Assembly (NCBI GenBank): GCA_023954045.1
Contig: JAMLIR010000001.1
Span: forward strand, 1-64,000
Source of the DNA: Burkholderiaceae bacterium
GTDB taxonomy: Bacteria > Pseudomonadota > Gammaproteobacteria > Burkholderiales > Burkholderiaceae_E
Direction: 5' to 3'
DNA: 64,000 bases
The notes under the pieces are model-generated. The model was not told the origin of the DNA and made no database searches. It was given only the letters and a program-made list of their open reading frames with translations. Positions 50,649 to 61,772 of the stretch are shown here, one piece after another; positions within the stretch are counted from its first letter, which is position 1; each line of letters starts with the position of its first letter. Position numbers and translations under genes: made by a program.

Positions 50649-52124
50649 ATGCTGCAGGTTGCCGAGCGCCACGCGCTGTTCATCGACAACGATACGGTCG
50701 AGCCGGTCTCCGGCGAGAGCCTTCCGGTCGTCGACCCCTCCGACGGCCGCGTGTTCGCGCAGATCGCGCGCGCGGCAGCGGCCGACGTCGACCGCGCCGT
50801 GCGCGCGGCGCGGCGCGCCTACGACGGCGCCGGCACCGAGCCGGCCGCCGGGCCCTGGGGACGCGCCGACGCGTCCGAGCGGGGCCGCGTGCTGCGACGC
50901 TGGGCGGACCTGATCGACGCGCACCGCGAGGCGCTGGCTGCGATCGAATCGCGCGACACCGGCAAGCCGCTGACGCAGGCGCGCGCGGATGCGCAGGCGC
51001 TGGCGCGCTACTTCGAGTTCTACGGCGGCGCCGCCGACAAGCTGCACGGCCAGACGATCCCGTACCGGCACGGCTACACCGTGCTGACGTTGCGCGAGCC
51101 GCACGGGGTCACCGGCCACATCATCCCGTGGAACTACCCGATGCAGATCTTCGGCCGCTCGGTCGGCGCCGCGCTCGCGGCCGGCAACGCCTGCGTCGTC
51201 AAGCCGGCCGAGGACGCGTGCCTGTCGCTGCTTCGCGTCGCGCAACTCGGCGCCGAAGCGGGACTGCCCGCCGGGGCGCTCAACGTCGTCACCGGCCTCG
51301 GCGGCGAAGCCGGCCAGGCGCTCGCCGAGCATCGCGGCATCGACCACATCTCGTTCACCGGTTCGCCCGATACCGGGCGCCGCGTCGCGCAGGCCGCGGC
51401 CGCGCACCACTGCCCGGTCACGCTGGAGCTCGGCGGCAAGTCGCCGCAGCTGGTCTTCGCCGACGCCGACATCGAGGCCGCGCTGCCGGTGCTGGTCAAC
51501 GCGATCGTGCAGAACGCGGGCCAGACCTGCTCGGCGGGCAGCCGGGTGCTGATCGAGGCGTCGGTGTACCACCAGGTCGTCGGGATGCTGGCCGACCGCT
51601 TCAACTCGCTGCGCGCGGGCCCGGCGCACGACGACCTCGACCTCGGGCCGCTGGTCTCGCGTCGCCAGCAGCAGCGCGTCTGGGACTTCCTCTCCGAGGC
51701 GCAGGCGGGCGGGCTCGATTTCGCGGCGCAGGGCGTCGTCGTCGACGACGCGCCGGCCGAAGGCTTCTACCAGGCGCCGGTGCTGCTGGCCGACGTGCCC
51801 CCGACGCACCGGCTCGCGCAGGAGGAGATCTTCGGCCCGGTGCTGGCGGCCACGCGTTTCGAGAACGAGGCGCAGGCGGTCGCGCTCGCCAACGGCACGC
51901 CCTACGGCCTCGTCGCCGGGCTGTGGACGCGCGACGGCGCGCGCCAGCTGCGGCTCGCGCGACAGCTTCGCGCAGGGCAGGTGTTCGTCAACAACTACGG
52001 CGCCGGCGGCGGGGTCGAGTTGCCGTTCGGCGGCATCGGCCGCAGCGGCTACGGGCGCGAGAAGGGATTCGAGGCGCTCTACGCGTTCACGACGCTGAAG
52101 ACCGTCGCGCTGCGCCACGGATAG
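50649..52124 (+). CDS. NAD(P)+-dependent aldehyde dehydrogenase, betaine-aldehyde-type
   Basis: This 491-residue ALDH has a Rossmann region with [23 protein letters not shown], the general base Glu in [13 protein letters not shown], and the nucleophile Cys in [15 protein letters not shown]. The C-terminal half ([29 protein letters not shown] and [15 protein letters not shown]) is most like BetB/gamma-aminobutyraldehyde groups; the substrate is open. The start at 50649 is preceded by GGGAGGTACC as Shine-Dalgarno. It stands alone between ppa and hemY. Confidence 0.93.
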   Translation: MLQVAERHALFIDNDTVEPVSGESLPVVDPSDGRVFAQIARAAAADVDRAVRAARRAYDGAGTEPAAGPWGRADASERGRVLRRWADLIDAHREALAAIESRDTGKPLTQARADAQALARYFEFYGGAADKLHGQTIPYRHGYTVLTLREPHGVTGHIIPWNYPMQIFGRSVGAALAAGNACVVKPAEDACLSLLRVAQLGAEAGLPAGALNVVTGLGGEAGQALAEHRGIDHISFTGSPDTGRRVAQAAAAHHCPVTLELGGKSPQLVFADADIEAALPVLVNAIVQNAGQTCSAGSRVLIEASVYHQVVGMLADRFNSLRAGPAHDDLDLGPLVSRRQQQRVWDFLSEAQAGGLDFAAQGVVVDDAPAEGFYQAPVLLADVPPTHRLAQEEIFGPVLAATRFENEAQAVALANGTPYGLVAGLWTRDGARQLRLARQLRAGQVFVNNYGAGGGVELPFGGIGRSGYGREKGFEALYAFTTLKTVALRHG

Positions 52125-52152
52125 GCGTCGGGCGCGGCGCGCCGTCGGGATC

Positions 52153-52175
52153 GCACGATCCGTATCGGGTCGTGC
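52153..52175. terminator. Hairpin between converging aldehyde dehydrogenase and hemY genes
   Basis: GCACGATCC (52153-52161) pairs with GGGTCGTGC (52167-52175), with one G-T, around a 5-base loop. There is no T run on either strand, so termination here is plausible but may rely on Rho. Confidence 0.4.
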
Positions 52176-52182
52176 GTGCCGT

Positions 52183-53400
52183 TCAGCTCTCGTCCGGCGC
52201 CACCGTCTCGCGCTGCGGCAGCGGCGCGGCGTCGGCTCCGGCCAGCGCGGCGAGCCGGTAGTGCTCGTGCGCCTCTTCGCTGCGCCCGAGGCGCTCGTAC
52301 AGCTGTGCGAGCAGCAGGCGGGTCTCGCGGTCCGGCGCCCTGCGCCCCGCCAGCACGAGGAATTCCTCGGCCTTGCCCCAGAGTCCCTCCGTCGCGCACA
52401 GCCGGCCGAGGGCCTTCAGAAGCGCCGGGTCGTCGCCGTAGCGGTTGCGCCACGCCTCGACGCGGCGCAACCGCTCGCGCGCCGGCACCGTATCGAGCTG
52501 CGCGTACTGCGCCACCAGCGGTGCCACGAGCCGCGTCTCGAGCACCTGTTCGACGATGCGCGCCGCCTGGTCCGGTCGCCCTGCCACGGCGAAGGCCTGC
52601 GCGGCCGCCTCGACGATCTCGTCGATCTCGCGGTCGGCCGGCGCGAGCGACGCATGGAGTTGCTGCACCGCGCCGGGATCGTCCCGGCGCGCGGCGAACA
52701 ACGCCCGGTAGGCCCGGATCTTCAGCCCCCGGATCGCCGCCGGATGCAGCGCGTCGCGTTTCTCGATCTGCCGCAGCGCGTGGATCACCGACTGCCAGTC
52801 GCCCGACTGCTCGTGCGCGCGCAACGCGATCCGCAGCGCGTGGATGTGGCGCGGGCCCGCGGCCTGCAAGGTGTCGATCGCCGCGATCGCGTCCGCGGGT
52901 CGATGGTCCTCGACCGCCAGCTCGGCAGCGGTCATCAGCTGCGCGTTGCCGGCGCCCGGCTCCTCGCGTGCCGAATCGAGCCAGCGGTCGCGGCGCTCGG
53001 TCTCGCGCATCCGGTGTGCGGCGCGGGCGGCCACCAGCGACGCCGCGCCGGCCAGCGCGCGATCGCCGAGCGCCGACTGCGCGAGCCGCTCGGCGCGGCC
53101 GAAGCGACCTTCGAACAACGCCAGCAGGCTGTCGCGCAGCCCGGCCAGCGCCGTCTCGCGACGCCGTCGCTCGCGGTATTCGCGAACGCGCGCCGGAAGA
53201 TTCAGCGCGTTCGACAACCCGACCAGCAGCAGGTGGAAGATCACGAAGGCGACCACCAGCAGCAGGACCGCGAAGTTCACCGAGACGTCGACCCGGTACG
53301 GCGGCCACAGCACCGCGAGGTTGCCGTGGTTGAACCGCATCAGCATCGCGAGCCCGACCGCGGCCGATACGATCAGCATGCTCCAGATGACCCGTCGCAT
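52183..53400 (-). CDS. hemY: Heme biosynthesis-associated TPR membrane protein HemY
   Basis: This 405-residue protein has two hydrophobic segments near the N-terminus (about 5-22 and 40-60) with [20 protein letters not shown] long helical TPR-like region follows ([29 protein letters not shown] and others). It matches the HemY N-terminal domain of enterobacterial-type HemY, not protoporphyrinogen oxidase of the same name. It is the last gene of the hem cluster, 21 bases after hemX. Its exact role in heme metabolism is unclear. Confidence 0.88.
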   Translation of the reverse strand: MRRVIWSMLIVSAAVGLAMLMRFNHGNLAVLWPPYRVDVSVNFAVLLLVVAFVIFHLLLVGLSNALNLPARVREYRERRRRETALAGLRDSLLALFEGRFGRAERLAQSALGDRALAGAASLVAARAAHRMRETERRDRWLDSAREEPGAGNAQLMTAAELAVEDHRPADAIAAIDTLQAAGPRHIHALRIALRAHEQSGDWQSVIHALRQIEKRDALHPAAIRGLKIRAYRALFAARRDDPGAVQQLHASLAPADREIDEIVEAAAQAFAVAGRPDQAARIVEQVLETRLVAPLVAQYAQLDTVPARERLRRVEAWRNRYGDDPALLKALGRLCATEGLWGKAEEFLVLAGRRAPDRETRLLLAQLYERLGRSEEAHEHYRLAALAGADAAPLPQRETVAPDES

Positions 53401-53421
53401 CGTCGCCCTCCCCGCCGAGCG

Positions 53422-54561
53422 CTAGCGGCCCGCGTCGCGCGCCGCGCGCGCGGCCCGCACCGCGGCCAGGCTCTCGGCGAGCGTCGGCGCCTCGAGCGCG
53501 ATCCGGGCACCGAGCAGCTGGTTCAGTTGCGCGGTGGCGCCGGCGACGCCGCGGTTCCCGGAATCGTAGTAGCTGCGCAGCCAGCCGATCGCGCGCTCGA
53601 CGTCGCTGCGGAACAGCGCGTCGTTGCGCGACAGCAGCGCCAGGCGCGCATTCAGAAGCAGCAGCCGCAGGTTCTGGCGCAGGAAATACGCCTGCTCGGG
53701 CGCGACGAGCGCCGCGTCGGGCGCATCGACCCGCCGCACCCGGAACAGCTGCTGCAGCTCGTCGCGAAGCGCGCTCAGCCCCGCCGCGGCCGCGCCGGTC
53801 GCCCGGCTGGTCGCCTCGCTCACCGGTCCCGAGCCGCGCGGGGCCGCACCGTTCGCGGCCGCGGCCCCGCGCGCCGCGGGCGGTGCGTCGGCCGGCTGCG
53901 GCGACGGCATCCGCACCGACGCGACCAGCGGGAACTGGTCGATCGACGCCAGCAGGCCATCGAGCCGCAGCGCGAGCGAAACGATGTCGGCCGCCGGATA
54001 GGCTTTCAGGCGGTCGATGTCGCGCATCAGCGCGCGCCGCACCGCACCCAGCGACGGATCGTCCTGCCGGCGCAGCCGCGATTCGATCTCCTGCAGCGCG
54101 CCCAGCGCGGCCTGCGGGTTGCTGCCCAGCGCGAGCTGCTGGCTCGCGAGCGCCAGCGCCGACTCGATCTCGGCCAGCAGCACGTCGGTCGAGTCGCTGG
54201 CGAGGCTGCGATAGAGCTTCTCGAGCTGCGCCTGCAGGCCGGCGGTCTCGAGCACCTTGCTCTCGAGCACCGCGGTGCGGTTCTGCGCATCGCGCAGCTG
54301 CGCCTGCGCGTGCCCGAGCGAGGCTTCGAGCTGGGCGACGCGCTGGTCGCTGGCCTGCAGCCGGCGCGTCGCCTCGGACTCGAGCATGCCGAGGCGCGAG
54401 CCGGTCCAGGCTGCCGAGGCGATCGCGACCGCCAGCGCGAGCCACGCAATCCAGCCGCGCCATCCCGCTGCCGGGGCGGGCGCGGCGCGATGCGCGGGTT
54501 CGGGGGGAGGCGTCGCGGCGCCAGGCGCGCCTTCGGCTACGACCTTGTCCGGCTCAGACAC
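53422..54561 (-). CDS. hemX: HemX family protein (uroporphyrinogen-III C-methyltransferase-like annotation)
   Basis: This 379-residue protein has a short cytoplasmic Pro-rich start, a single membrane helix (GWIAWLALAVAIASAAWTG, about 33-52), a coiled-coil stalk (about 60-130) and a helical periplasmic part. It lacks the SUMT catalytic motifs, so the C-methyltransferase name often given to HemX is not supported. An Ala-rich low-complexity insert appears mid-protein (PPAARGAAAANGAAPRGS). The start overlaps hemD by 8 bases. Confidence 0.88.
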   Translation of the reverse strand: MSEPDKVVAEGAPGAATPPPEPAHRAAPAPAAGWRGWIAWLALAVAIASAAWTGSRLGMLESEATRRLQASDQRVAQLEASLGHAQAQLRDAQNRTAVLESKVLETAGLQAQLEKLYRSLASDSTDVLLAEIESALALASQQLALGSNPQAALGALQEIESRLRRQDDPSLGAVRRALMRDIDRLKAYPAADIVSLALRLDGLLASIDQFPLVASVRMPSPQPADAPPAARGAAAANGAAPRGSGPVSEATSRATGAAAAGLSALRDELQQLFRVRRVDAPDAALVAPEQAYFLRQNLRLLLLNARLALLSRNDALFRSDVERAIGWLRSYYDSGNRGVAGATAQLNQLLGARIALEAPTLAESLAAVRAARAARDAGR

Positions 54562-55342
54562 TGTGGCTGCTCGGGGAATCCGGGGCCCATTCTAGCGCGG
54601 CCGCGAGGGCGCGATCGCCGGGTTCGACCGCGCGCACGTCGGTCCAGCCGTGCGCCGCCAGCGCCGCGGCGATCCGCGCGTGGATCGCGAGGGCCGGCGC
54701 CGCGTGCGCGCGCCCCGCGAGCCCCGAACGCGCGAGCACGCGCTCGAAACGCTCGACGACTTCGCGCTGCGTGAACACGAAGACGGGCGCCGCTCCCGCT
54801 TCGAGCCATCCGCGCAGCGTCTCCAGCGCCGCCGCGGCCGGCTCGATCGGCTCGCGCCGATAGACCTCGCAGGTCTCGACCTGCGCCCCGGCCGCGCGCA
54901 GCCGCGCGATCCAGCCCTCGCTGCCGCCCTCGCCGCGCAGCACCAGCACGCGCAATCCCCGGGGTTCGCGCAGCGGCGGCGTATCGACCAGCGCATCGGC
55001 ATCGAACGGCGGCCCCGCCGGGCGCAGCACGCGTTCGGACGCGACGCCCAGCCCGCAATCGGCGATCGCCTGCAGGCTGCCCGGCCCGACCACCGCGACC
55101 CCGGTGTGTCGGGGCCAGCGGCCGCCGGCCATCCGCCCCGCCGCCGCGACCGCCGCCGGGCTGACCAGCACCACCCAGTCGAATTGCGCCAGGCGCGCGG
55201 CCGCGTCGATCGCCGCCGGCTCGTCGAGCCGCTCGACGATCCGCGAAAGCGACAGCGCGAGCGGCTCGTGGCCGAGCCCGCGAAGCCGCTGCTCGATGGC
55301 GCGGGCCCGCGGCCAGGGTTGCGTCAGGACGACCCGAGCCAT
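54554..55342 (-). CDS. hemD: Uroporphyrinogen-III synthase
   Basis: This 262-residue protein has the bilobed HemD pattern: [33 protein letters not shown] at the start, [48 protein letters not shown], and [11 protein letters not shown]. The fold is poorly conserved, but position after hemC and these blocks are convincing. It closes hydroxymethylbilane to uroporphyrinogen III. ATG at 55342 overlaps hemC by 19 bases. Confidence 0.92.
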   Translation of the reverse strand: MARVVLTQPWPRARAIEQRLRGLGHEPLALSLSRIVERLDEPAAIDAAARLAQFDWVVLVSPAAVAAAGRMAGGRWPRHTGVAVVGPGSLQAIADCGLGVASERVLRPAGPPFDADALVDTPPLREPRGLRVLVLRGEGGSEGWIARLRAAGAQVETCEVYRREPIEPAAAALETLRGWLEAGAAPVFVFTQREVVERFERVLARSGLAGRAHAAPALAIHARIAAALAAHGWTDVRAVEPGDRALAAALEWAPDSPSSHSV

Positions 55343-56268
55343 CGCGCGGCGCCCTGCTCGCGCAGCGAGCGCGCCGCCTCCTCGCCGATCCGGCCGGCAG
55401 CCTCGCGGTCGGCCGCTGCGCACTCGACGACCGCCTCGGCCATCGCGCTGCCGTCCTCGGCGGCCACGCGCGCGACCAGCTTCAGCCCGCCCTGCGGCGT
55501 CGACACGCACCAGGCAGCCAGCGGCACGCGGCAGCTGCCGCCGAGCAGGCGCGAGACCGTGCGCTCGGCGTGGACCTCGACCGCGGTGCGCGCATCGTCC
55601 AGCGCAGCGAGCCAGGCGCGCAGGTCGTCGCGCGCGGCGAGGGTCTCGATCGCCAGCGCGCCCTGCCCCGCGGCCGGCAGGCACAGCGTCGGCGGCACGA
55701 TCGCGCGAATCCGGGCGGCGAGCCCGAGGCGCTTGAGCCCCGCTGCCGCCAGCACGATCGCGTCGTAGCGGCCCTCGTCGAGGCGCGCCAGCCGCGTGTT
55801 CACGTTGCCGCGCAGCGGCAGCACCTCCAGCGCGGGAAACGCGCGCCGGATCTGCGCCGCGCGCCGCAGGCTCGACGTGCCCACGCGCGCGCCGGCGGGC
55901 AGCGACTCGAGCGATTCGTACCGCGCCGAGACGAACGCGTCGCGCGGATCCTCGCGCGACAGGATCGCGGCCAGCGCGAACGGCTCGGACACCTCCATCG
56001 GCACGTCCTTCAGCGAGTGCACGGCGAGGTCGGCGCGGCCATCGAGCAGCGCGAGCTCGAGCTCCTTGACGAACAGCCCCTTGCCGCCGATCTCGTTGAG
56101 CGCGCGATCGAGCACGCGGTCGCCCTCGGTGGTCATGCCGAGGATCCCGACCTCGCAGCGCGGATAGAGCTCGCGCAGGCGGGCCTGCACGTGCTCGGCC
56201 TGCCACATCGCCAGCCGGCTCTGGCGCGACGCGATGACGAGCCGCTCGGGCGCCGCGAAGCCGCCCAT
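55324..56268 (-). CDS. hemC: Porphobilinogen deaminase
   Basis: This 314-residue enzyme has [45 protein letters not shown] and the dipyrromethane-binding Cys in [13 protein letters not shown]. It assembles four porphobilinogen units into hydroxymethylbilane. ATG at 56268 is chosen because it lies 2 bases after the algR stop and gives the usual N-terminus. The upstream ATG at 56301 lies within algR. Tight spacing with algR implies a common transcript. Confidence 0.95.
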   Translation of the reverse strand: MGGFAAPERLVIASRQSRLAMWQAEHVQARLRELYPRCEVGILGMTTEGDRVLDRALNEIGGKGLFVKELELALLDGRADLAVHSLKDVPMEVSEPFALAAILSREDPRDAFVSARYESLESLPAGARVGTSSLRRAAQIRRAFPALEVLPLRGNVNTRLARLDEGRYDAIVLAAAGLKRLGLAARIRAIVPPTLCLPAAGQGALAIETLAARDDLRAWLAALDDARTAVEVHAERTVSRLLGGSCRVPLAAWCVSTPQGGLKLVARVAAEDGSAMAEAVVECAAADREAAGRIGEEAARSLREQGAARWLGSS

Positions 56269-56270
56269 CG

Positions 56271-57071
56271 TCAGCTGACGAGGTTCTTGACCGTCGACCA
56301 CTGACGCCGGCTCACCGGCAGCCGCTCGTTCACGTCGCGCAGCACCACCTGCCAGTAGGGATCGCCGCCGTCGGCCTCGCCCTGCGGCAGCACACGCTCG
56401 AAGCCGGCGATCGACGGGCGGGCGACGAGCGCGTTGCGGTGGATGCGCACGAAGCGGTCGCTGAACTCTTCCTCGAGCGAGGTGAGCGACTCCTCGATCA
56501 GGAACTCGCGCTCCTTGGTGCGCACGGTGATGTACTTGAGCTCGGCCTTCAGGTAGACCACCTGCTCGAGCGGCACCAGGATCACGCGGCCGCGCTCGTG
56601 CACCGACAGGTGCCGGCGGCGCGTGTTGGTCGCGCGCGCGAGCTGGTCGATCGCCTGCGCGTGCTCCTGCGGCATTCGCGTGAGCGCCCGCTGAAGCGCC
56701 TGCTTCAGGCGCTCGGCGCGCACCGGCTTGAGCAGGTAGTCGATCGCCCGCACCTCGAACGCGTCGACCGCGAACTCGTCGAACGCGGTGACGAAGATGA
56801 TCAGCGGCATCGGCTTGGGCGTGTCGCCCGACTGCGCGCGCGCCGAGATGTGCCGCGCGAGCTCGATGCCGGTCATCCCGGGCATCTGGATGTCGAGCAG
56901 CACGATCTGCGGCTGCGCGACCTCGATCTGCGACAGCGCCTCGGGCGCGTTCGGCGCCTCGCCGACGATGCGGTGGGGGAATTCGGGGGCGAGGTCGGCC
57001 AGCAGCTCGCGAAGGCGCGAGCGCGCGACCGGTTCGTCGTCAACGATCAGGATCGAAGGGGCGTCTGGCAT
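56271..57071 (-). CDS. algR: LytTR response regulator AlgR
   Basis: This 266-residue protein has an N-terminal receiver with acidic pocket IVDDEP, phosphoacceptor Asp in [10 protein letters not shown] (about 60), Thr/Lys in [25 protein letters not shown]. The C-terminal LytTR DNA-binding domain spans about 155-266 ([35 protein letters not shown]). Synteny argH-algZ-algR-hemC-hemD equals Pseudomonas. It overlaps algZ by 32 bases. Confidence 0.93.
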   Translation of the reverse strand: MPDAPSILIVDDEPVARSRLRELLADLAPEFPHRIVGEAPNAPEALSQIEVAQPQIVLLDIQMPGMTGIELARHISARAQSGDTPKPMPLIIFVTAFDEFAVDAFEVRAIDYLLKPVRAERLKQALQRALTRMPQEHAQAIDQLARATNTRRRHLSVHERGRVILVPLEQVVYLKAELKYITVRTKEREFLIEESLTSLEEEFSDRFVRIHRNALVARPSIAGFERVLPQGEADGGDPYWQVVLRDVNERLPVSRRQWSTVKNLVS

Positions 57072-58176
57072 CTCGGCGTCTTCTCTCTTTGCGGTAGGGG
57101 AACTGGACGATCACGCGGAACTGCCCGTCCGCGCTCGAGGTCTCGAGCTGGCCTTCGACGTCGAAGGTCAGGTCGAGGCGCTCGCGCACGTTCGACAATG
57201 CCATGTGGTTGCCCGGGCGGGTGGGCGCTGCGTCGGGCAGCGGATTGGCGATCTCGACGCGCACGCGGTCGCCGCTCTTGGCGATGCTCACGTGGATCTC
57301 GCCGGGCTCCTGGTTGGGCTCGATGCCGTGGTGGACGGCGTTCTCGACCAGCGGCTGCAGCAGCAGCGAGGGCAGCAGCGCGTCGCCGGGCATCCCGTCG
57401 AGCTCCCAGCGCACGCGGAGCCGCTCGGCCAGCCGAAGCTTCTCGATCGTCAGGTACTCCTTGCACAGCAGCACCTCGTCGTCGAGCGGCACCAGCTCGC
57501 GGCTGTCCTTCATGAACACTCGAAACAGGTCCGCGAGGTTCTCGAGCGTGCGCTCGGCCTTGCGCGGGTCGCTGCGCATCAGTCCGAGCACCGTGTTGAG
57601 GCTGTTGAACAGGAAGTGAGGCCGGATGCGCGCCTGAAGCGCCTGCAGCCGCCCCTCGGCCTGCGAGGGCTGAAGCGACAGCTGGCGCAGCCGCAGGTAC
57701 TCGATCAGCGCCCACGCGATGGCTGCCGCGAGCAGCACGCGCGGCGCGAGCCAGGTGGCGAGCGGCAACGGCCCGGGCGCCGGCGGCTGCGCGCTCGACA
57801 GCGCGACCAGCGCCGTCAGCCCGGCCGGCGCGCCGAGCCCGACAGCCCACTGCACCCACCGCGCCGAGCCGTTGACCTTCCGGCGCAGCGGGCACAGCAG
57901 CAGCAGCGTTGCGGCGCCCACCGCGTCGACGCGCAGCGCCGTCTCGAGCATCGGCCAGTACTCGACGCCCGCTGCCGGAAGCAGCCAGCCGAGCAGGAGC
58001 ACGCCGACGTTCAGCGGCAGCAGGACGCGCACCATGGTGCCGAGGTTGCAGCAGTCGGGGAGCACCGGCAGGTCCGCCCCGTCGGTGAGGCGCCGCCGCG
58101 GCGGGCCCGAGGCCTGCGCCGTCGCGCCGCCGGCGGACATCGCTTCGGGGGAGACGACCGTCCCCGGATCGCTCAT
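57040..58176 (-). CDS. algZ: LytS/AlgZ-type sensor histidine kinase
   Basis: This 378-residue protein has four to five hydrophobic segments in the N-terminal half (about 45-180) and the His_kinase (PF06580) segment [22 protein letters not shown] with the phosphoacceptor His. The ATPase part has a [17 protein letters not shown]-box and a Gly-rich lid ([13 protein letters not shown]). It lacks a large sensor domain. The signal sensed is unknown. It pairs with AlgR, encoded downstream with 32 bases overlap, and diverges from argH. Confidence 0.9.
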   Translation of the reverse strand: MSDPGTVVSPEAMSAGGATAQASGPPRRRLTDGADLPVLPDCCNLGTMVRVLLPLNVGVLLLGWLLPAAGVEYWPMLETALRVDAVGAATLLLLCPLRRKVNGSARWVQWAVGLGAPAGLTALVALSSAQPPAPGPLPLATWLAPRVLLAAAIAWALIEYLRLRQLSLQPSQAEGRLQALQARIRPHFLFNSLNTVLGLMRSDPRKAERTLENLADLFRVFMKDSRELVPLDDEVLLCKEYLTIEKLRLAERLRVRWELDGMPGDALLPSLLLQPLVENAVHHGIEPNQEPGEIHVSIAKSGDRVRVEIANPLPDAAPTRPGNHMALSNVRERLDLTFDVEGQLETSSADGQFRVIVQFPYRKERRRRDARRPFDPDR

Positions 58177-58235
58177 CGATGGTTCCCTTGCTGCATCGGG
58201 CCGCCTGCCGCGGCCGATGCCGTCGGGGCGATCCG

Positions 58236-58241
58236 TATAAT
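58236..58241 (+). promoter_or_regulatory. -10 element of the argH promoter
   Basis: A perfect TATAAT lies 36 bases before the argH ATG, followed by TCGG, in the 101-base algZ/argH gap. No good -35 is visible at 16-18 bases upstream. Confidence 0.5.
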
Positions 58242-58277
58242 TCGGCTCTCGAGGCCCTTCCTCTGCCGCGGACGATT

Positions 58278-59702
58278 ATGACAGATCAGCTTGCCAAGAA
58301 ATCCGAAGCGTGGTCTGCCCGCTTCTCGGAGCCAGTCAGCGAGTTGGTCAAACGCTACACGGCCTCGGTCTCGTTCGACCATCGTCTCGCCCGGGCCGAC
58401 ATCGAGGGCTCGCTGGCCCACGCCGGGATGCTGCACGCCGCGGGGCTGCTCAGCGACGACGACCACGCGGCGATCAGCCAGGGCATGGCGACGATCCGCG
58501 CCGAGATCGAGCGTGGCCAGTTCGCCTGGTCGGTGGACCTCGAAGACGTCCACCTGAACATCGAGAAGCGCCTCACCGAGCTGGCCGGCGATGCCGGCAA
58601 GCGGCTGCACACCGCTCGCTCGCGCAACGACCAGGTGGCCACCGACATCCGCCTGTGGCTGCGCGGCACGATCGACGAGCTGCGCGCGCAGCTCGCGGCC
58701 TTCCAGCGCGCGCTGGTCGACCTGGCCGAGGACCACGCCGACACCATCATGCCGGGCTTCACGCACCTGCAGGTCGCGCAGCCGGTGACGTTCGGCCACC
58801 ACCTGCTCGCCTACGTCGAGATGTTCGCGCGCGACGCCGACCGGCTCGCCGACTGCCGGCGCCGCGTCAACCGGCTTCCGCTGGGCGCTGCGGCGCTCGC
58901 GGGCACCTCGTACCCGATCGACCGCGAGCGCGTCGCGCGCACGCTCGGCTTCGACGGCGTCTGCGAGAACTCGCTCGACGCGGTCTCCGATCGCGACTTC
59001 GCGATCGAGTTCTGCGCAGCGGCGAGCCTCGCCATGGTCCACGTGTCGCGCCTGTCCGAGGAGCTGATCCTCTGGATGTCGCCGCGCGTGGGCTTCATCG
59101 ACCTCGCCGACCGCTTCTGCACCGGCTCGTCGATCATGCCGCAGAAGAAGAACCCCGACGTGCCCGAGCTCGCGCGCGGCAAGTCGGGCCGCGTCTTCGG
59201 CCACCTGGTGGCGCTGCTCACGCTGATGAAGGGGCAGCCGCTCGCCTACAACAAGGACAACCAGGAAGACAAGGAGCCGCTGTTCGACACGGCCGACACG
59301 CTGCTCGAGACGCTGCGGATCTTCACCGACCTGGTCGGCGGCATCCAGGTGCGCCCGGCGCGGATGCGCCAGGCGGCCGCCGAGGGATTCTCCACCGCCA
59401 CCGACCTCGCCGACTACCTGGTGCGCAAGGGACTGGCGTTTCGCGATGCGCACGAGGCGGTCGCGCGCGCGGTGCGCACCGCCGCAGAGCGCGGCGTCGA
59501 CCTCGCCGAGCTCGGCCTGGACGAGCTGCGCGAGTTCAGCCCGCTGATCGACGCCGACGTCGGCGCGGTGCTCACGCCGGAAGGCTCGGTCGCATCGCGC
59601 GATCACGTCGGCGGCACGGCCCCCAGGCAGGTGCGCGCCGCGATCGCGCGGCACCGCCAGCGGCTGTCCGGCGAGCCCGGCGGTCCGCGCCAGCCAGGCT
59701 AG
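58278..59702 (+). CDS. argH: Argininosuccinate lyase
   Basis: This 474-residue enzyme is of normal length. It has [19 protein letters not shown], the catalytic signature [12 protein letters not shown] (Ser on the flexible loop) and [20 protein letters not shown]. It performs the final step of arginine synthesis, releasing fumarate. The ATG at 58278 gives [19 protein letters not shown]. It converges on the TRAP permease gene through a GC-rich hairpin. Confidence 0.97.
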   Translation: MTDQLAKKSEAWSARFSEPVSELVKRYTASVSFDHRLARADIEGSLAHAGMLHAAGLLSDDDHAAISQGMATIRAEIERGQFAWSVDLEDVHLNIEKRLTELAGDAGKRLHTARSRNDQVATDIRLWLRGTIDELRAQLAAFQRALVDLAEDHADTIMPGFTHLQVAQPVTFGHHLLAYVEMFARDADRLADCRRRVNRLPLGAAALAGTSYPIDRERVARTLGFDGVCENSLDAVSDRDFAIEFCAAASLAMVHVSRLSEELILWMSPRVGFIDLADRFCTGSSIMPQKKNPDVPELARGKSGRVFGHLVALLTLMKGQPLAYNKDNQEDKEPLFDTADTLLETLRIFTDLVGGIQVRPARMRQAAAEGFSTATDLADYLVRKGLAFRDAHEAVARAVRTAAERGVDLAELGLDELREFSPLIDADVGAVLTPEGSVASRDHVGGTAPRQVRAAIARHRQRLSGEPGGPRQPG

Positions 59703-59735
59703 GAGGCCGGGCGGCGGAACGCCGCCCGCCCTCCT
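59701..59735. terminator. GC-rich hairpin between argH and the TRAP permease gene
   Basis: GGGCGGCG (59709-59716) pairs with CGCCGCCC (59720-59727) around GAA, with outer AGGAG/CTCCT complementarity. It lies between converging stops and could end transcription from both sides, though it lacks a T run. Confidence 0.45.
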
Positions 59736-61731
59736 AGGCCCGGCTCACGGCGCCGGGGCCGGCCGCGTCTTTCGCACCGCGGCTGCGCACCCACTGCGAG
59801 ACGAGCGCCGCGGCGAGCAGCGCCAACCCGATCCCGTCGGCCATCGGGTGCGGGTAGACCAGCAGCAGGCCCGCCGCGATCATCGCGAGCCGCTCCCACA
59901 GCAGGCAGCGCACCAGCACCCAGTTCTGCGCGCCGCCGGCCAGCGCCGCGATGCCCGCTGTCGCGGTCAGCACGATCCAGGCGACCTGCCACCAGGCGAC
60001 GTCCTTCGGCGCCATCAGCAGCAGCCCCGCGCCGGCCGGCTCGAGCACGAACACGAACGGCAGCAGGAACGCGGGCAGCGTGTACTTCCAAGACTGCAGC
60101 GTCGTCTTGTACGGGTCGCCGTCGGTGATGGCGGCCGCTGCGAACGGCGACAACGCGGTCGGCGGCGACACCTCGGAGAGCACCGCGTAGTAGAAGATGA
60201 ACATGTGCGCCGCGAAGTCGGGAACGCCCAGCTTGGTGAGCGCGGGGGCGGCGATCACCGCGCAGATGATGTAGCTCGCGGTCACCGGCACGGCCAGCCC
60301 GATGATCCAGACGATCAGCGACGTGTAGATCGCGGTCAGCAGCAGGCTCCCGCCTGCGTAGGCGATGACGATCGAACTGAACTTCAGGCCCAGGCCGGTC
60401 TTGCCGACCACGCCGACGATGATGCCGGCGGCCGCGCAGGTCGCGGCGACGTTGAGCGCCTGACGCGAGCCGTCTGCGAGCGCCGCGATCAGCTTCTTCG
60501 GCCACATCGCGGTCTCGCGCGCGAAGAAGCTCACCACGAACGCCGTGACGGTCGCCCAGAACACCGACATCAGCGGCGAGAATCCGTAGACCATGAATCC
60601 GATGATCGCGACCAGCGACAGGAAGTGAAACCAGAAGCGCCGGGCCAGTTGGCCCGCGGTGGCGGTGAGGCGGAACTCGGCGGCCGCCGAGTGGAACTTG
60701 CGCGCGTCGATCTCGACCATCAGGAACAGCGACAGGTAGTAGAGGCAGGTAGGGATCACCGCCATCTTCAGCACGTCGAGGTACGAGATCTTCAGGAACT
60801 CGGCGATCAGGAACGCGGCCGCGCCGAGCACCGGCGGCGAGATGATCGCGCCCAGGCCGCCGGCCGCCAGCAGGCCGCCGGCCGAGTTGCGGTCGTAGCC
60901 GGCGCGCTCGAGCATCGGCCAGGCGACGGTGCCGATCGTGACGGTGGTCGCGACCCCCGACCCCGACGGCCCGCCGAGCAGGAACGAAGACAGCACGACG
61001 GTGCGCCCGGCGCCCGAGCGCCGCCCGCCCATCAGCGCGAAACTGAAGTCGAGGAAGAACTTGCCGGCGCCCGAGTGCTGCAGGAACGCTCCGAAGATCG
61101 TGAACATGATGATCAGCGTCGCCGATACGTCGATCGCGGTTCCGAAGATCCCCTCGAGCGACATGTACATCACGCCGATCATGCTCTCGACGTCGTAGCC
61201 GCGGTGCGCCCAGTGCCCAGGCAGCCAGGGCCCGAGGAACGCGTAGGACGCGAACAGCAGCACCACCGCCGGCATGATCCAGCCGGTGGAGCGCCGCGCC
61301 GCCTCGAGCACCAGCAGCACGAACAGGCAGCCGAACACCAGGTCGGTGCGGTCCGGCATCGTGCTGCGGTCCCAGAAATCGTCGCCGCCCATCAGGATGT
61401 GCACGATCGTCGCCACGCCGACCAGCGCGAGGACGACGTCGTACCACATCAGCCGGTTGCGCAGCCGCGGCGTCGCCGGGTAGATCAGGAACACCAGCAG
61501 CAGCATGAAGCCCACGTGCACGGGCCGCAGCGTCAGCGTCGGCACGATCGAGACCGCGGCGTACAGGTGGAACAGCGACATGATCACCAGCAGCGCGGTG
61601 ATCAGCGTCTCGAGCGCGCCGCCGAAGCGGCTGACGGCGCCCTCTTCCTCTTCGACGAAGCGCTCGGCGGCGCGCAGCCGCTCGTCGCTCACCGCCCCGG
61701 GCCCGCCGGGCGTTTCGTTGCTCGAAGTCAT
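59734..61731 (-). CDS. TRAP transporter fused permease (DctQ-DctM), TAXI type
   Basis: This 665-residue membrane protein has four N-terminal hydrophobic segments of the small DctQ-like part (about 35-160) followed by about twelve of the DctM-like part. That includes LGGPSGSGVATTVTIGTVAWPML and GGLLAAGGLGAIISPPVLGAAAFLIAEF, typical of the 4TM/12TM fused TAXI permeases. It couples uptake to the sodium gradient. The partner receptor lies upstream (41 bases). The substrate is unknown; organic acids or amino acids such as glutamate are known for the family. Confidence 0.93.
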   Translation of the reverse strand: MTSSNETPGGPGAVSDERLRAAERFVEEEEGAVSRFGGALETLITALLVIMSLFHLYAAVSIVPTLTLRPVHVGFMLLLVFLIYPATPRLRNRLMWYDVVLALVGVATIVHILMGGDDFWDRSTMPDRTDLVFGCLFVLLVLEAARRSTGWIMPAVVLLFASYAFLGPWLPGHWAHRGYDVESMIGVMYMSLEGIFGTAIDVSATLIIMFTIFGAFLQHSGAGKFFLDFSFALMGGRRSGAGRTVVLSSFLLGGPSGSGVATTVTIGTVAWPMLERAGYDRNSAGGLLAAGGLGAIISPPVLGAAAFLIAEFLKISYLDVLKMAVIPTCLYYLSLFLMVEIDARKFHSAAAEFRLTATAGQLARRFWFHFLSLVAIIGFMVYGFSPLMSVFWATVTAFVVSFFARETAMWPKKLIAALADGSRQALNVAATCAAAGIIVGVVGKTGLGLKFSSIVIAYAGGSLLLTAIYTSLIVWIIGLAVPVTASYIICAVIAAPALTKLGVPDFAAHMFIFYYAVLSEVSPPTALSPFAAAAITDGDPYKTTLQSWKYTLPAFLLPFVFVLEPAGAGLLLMAPKDVAWWQVAWIVLTATAGIAALAGGAQNWVLVRCLLWERLAMIAAGLLLVYPHPMADGIGLALLAAALVSQWVRSRGAKDAAGPGAVSRA

Positions 61732-61772
61732 CGATCGGCCCGGGCGAACGGGGGGCGCGGCGGCTCGGCCGC

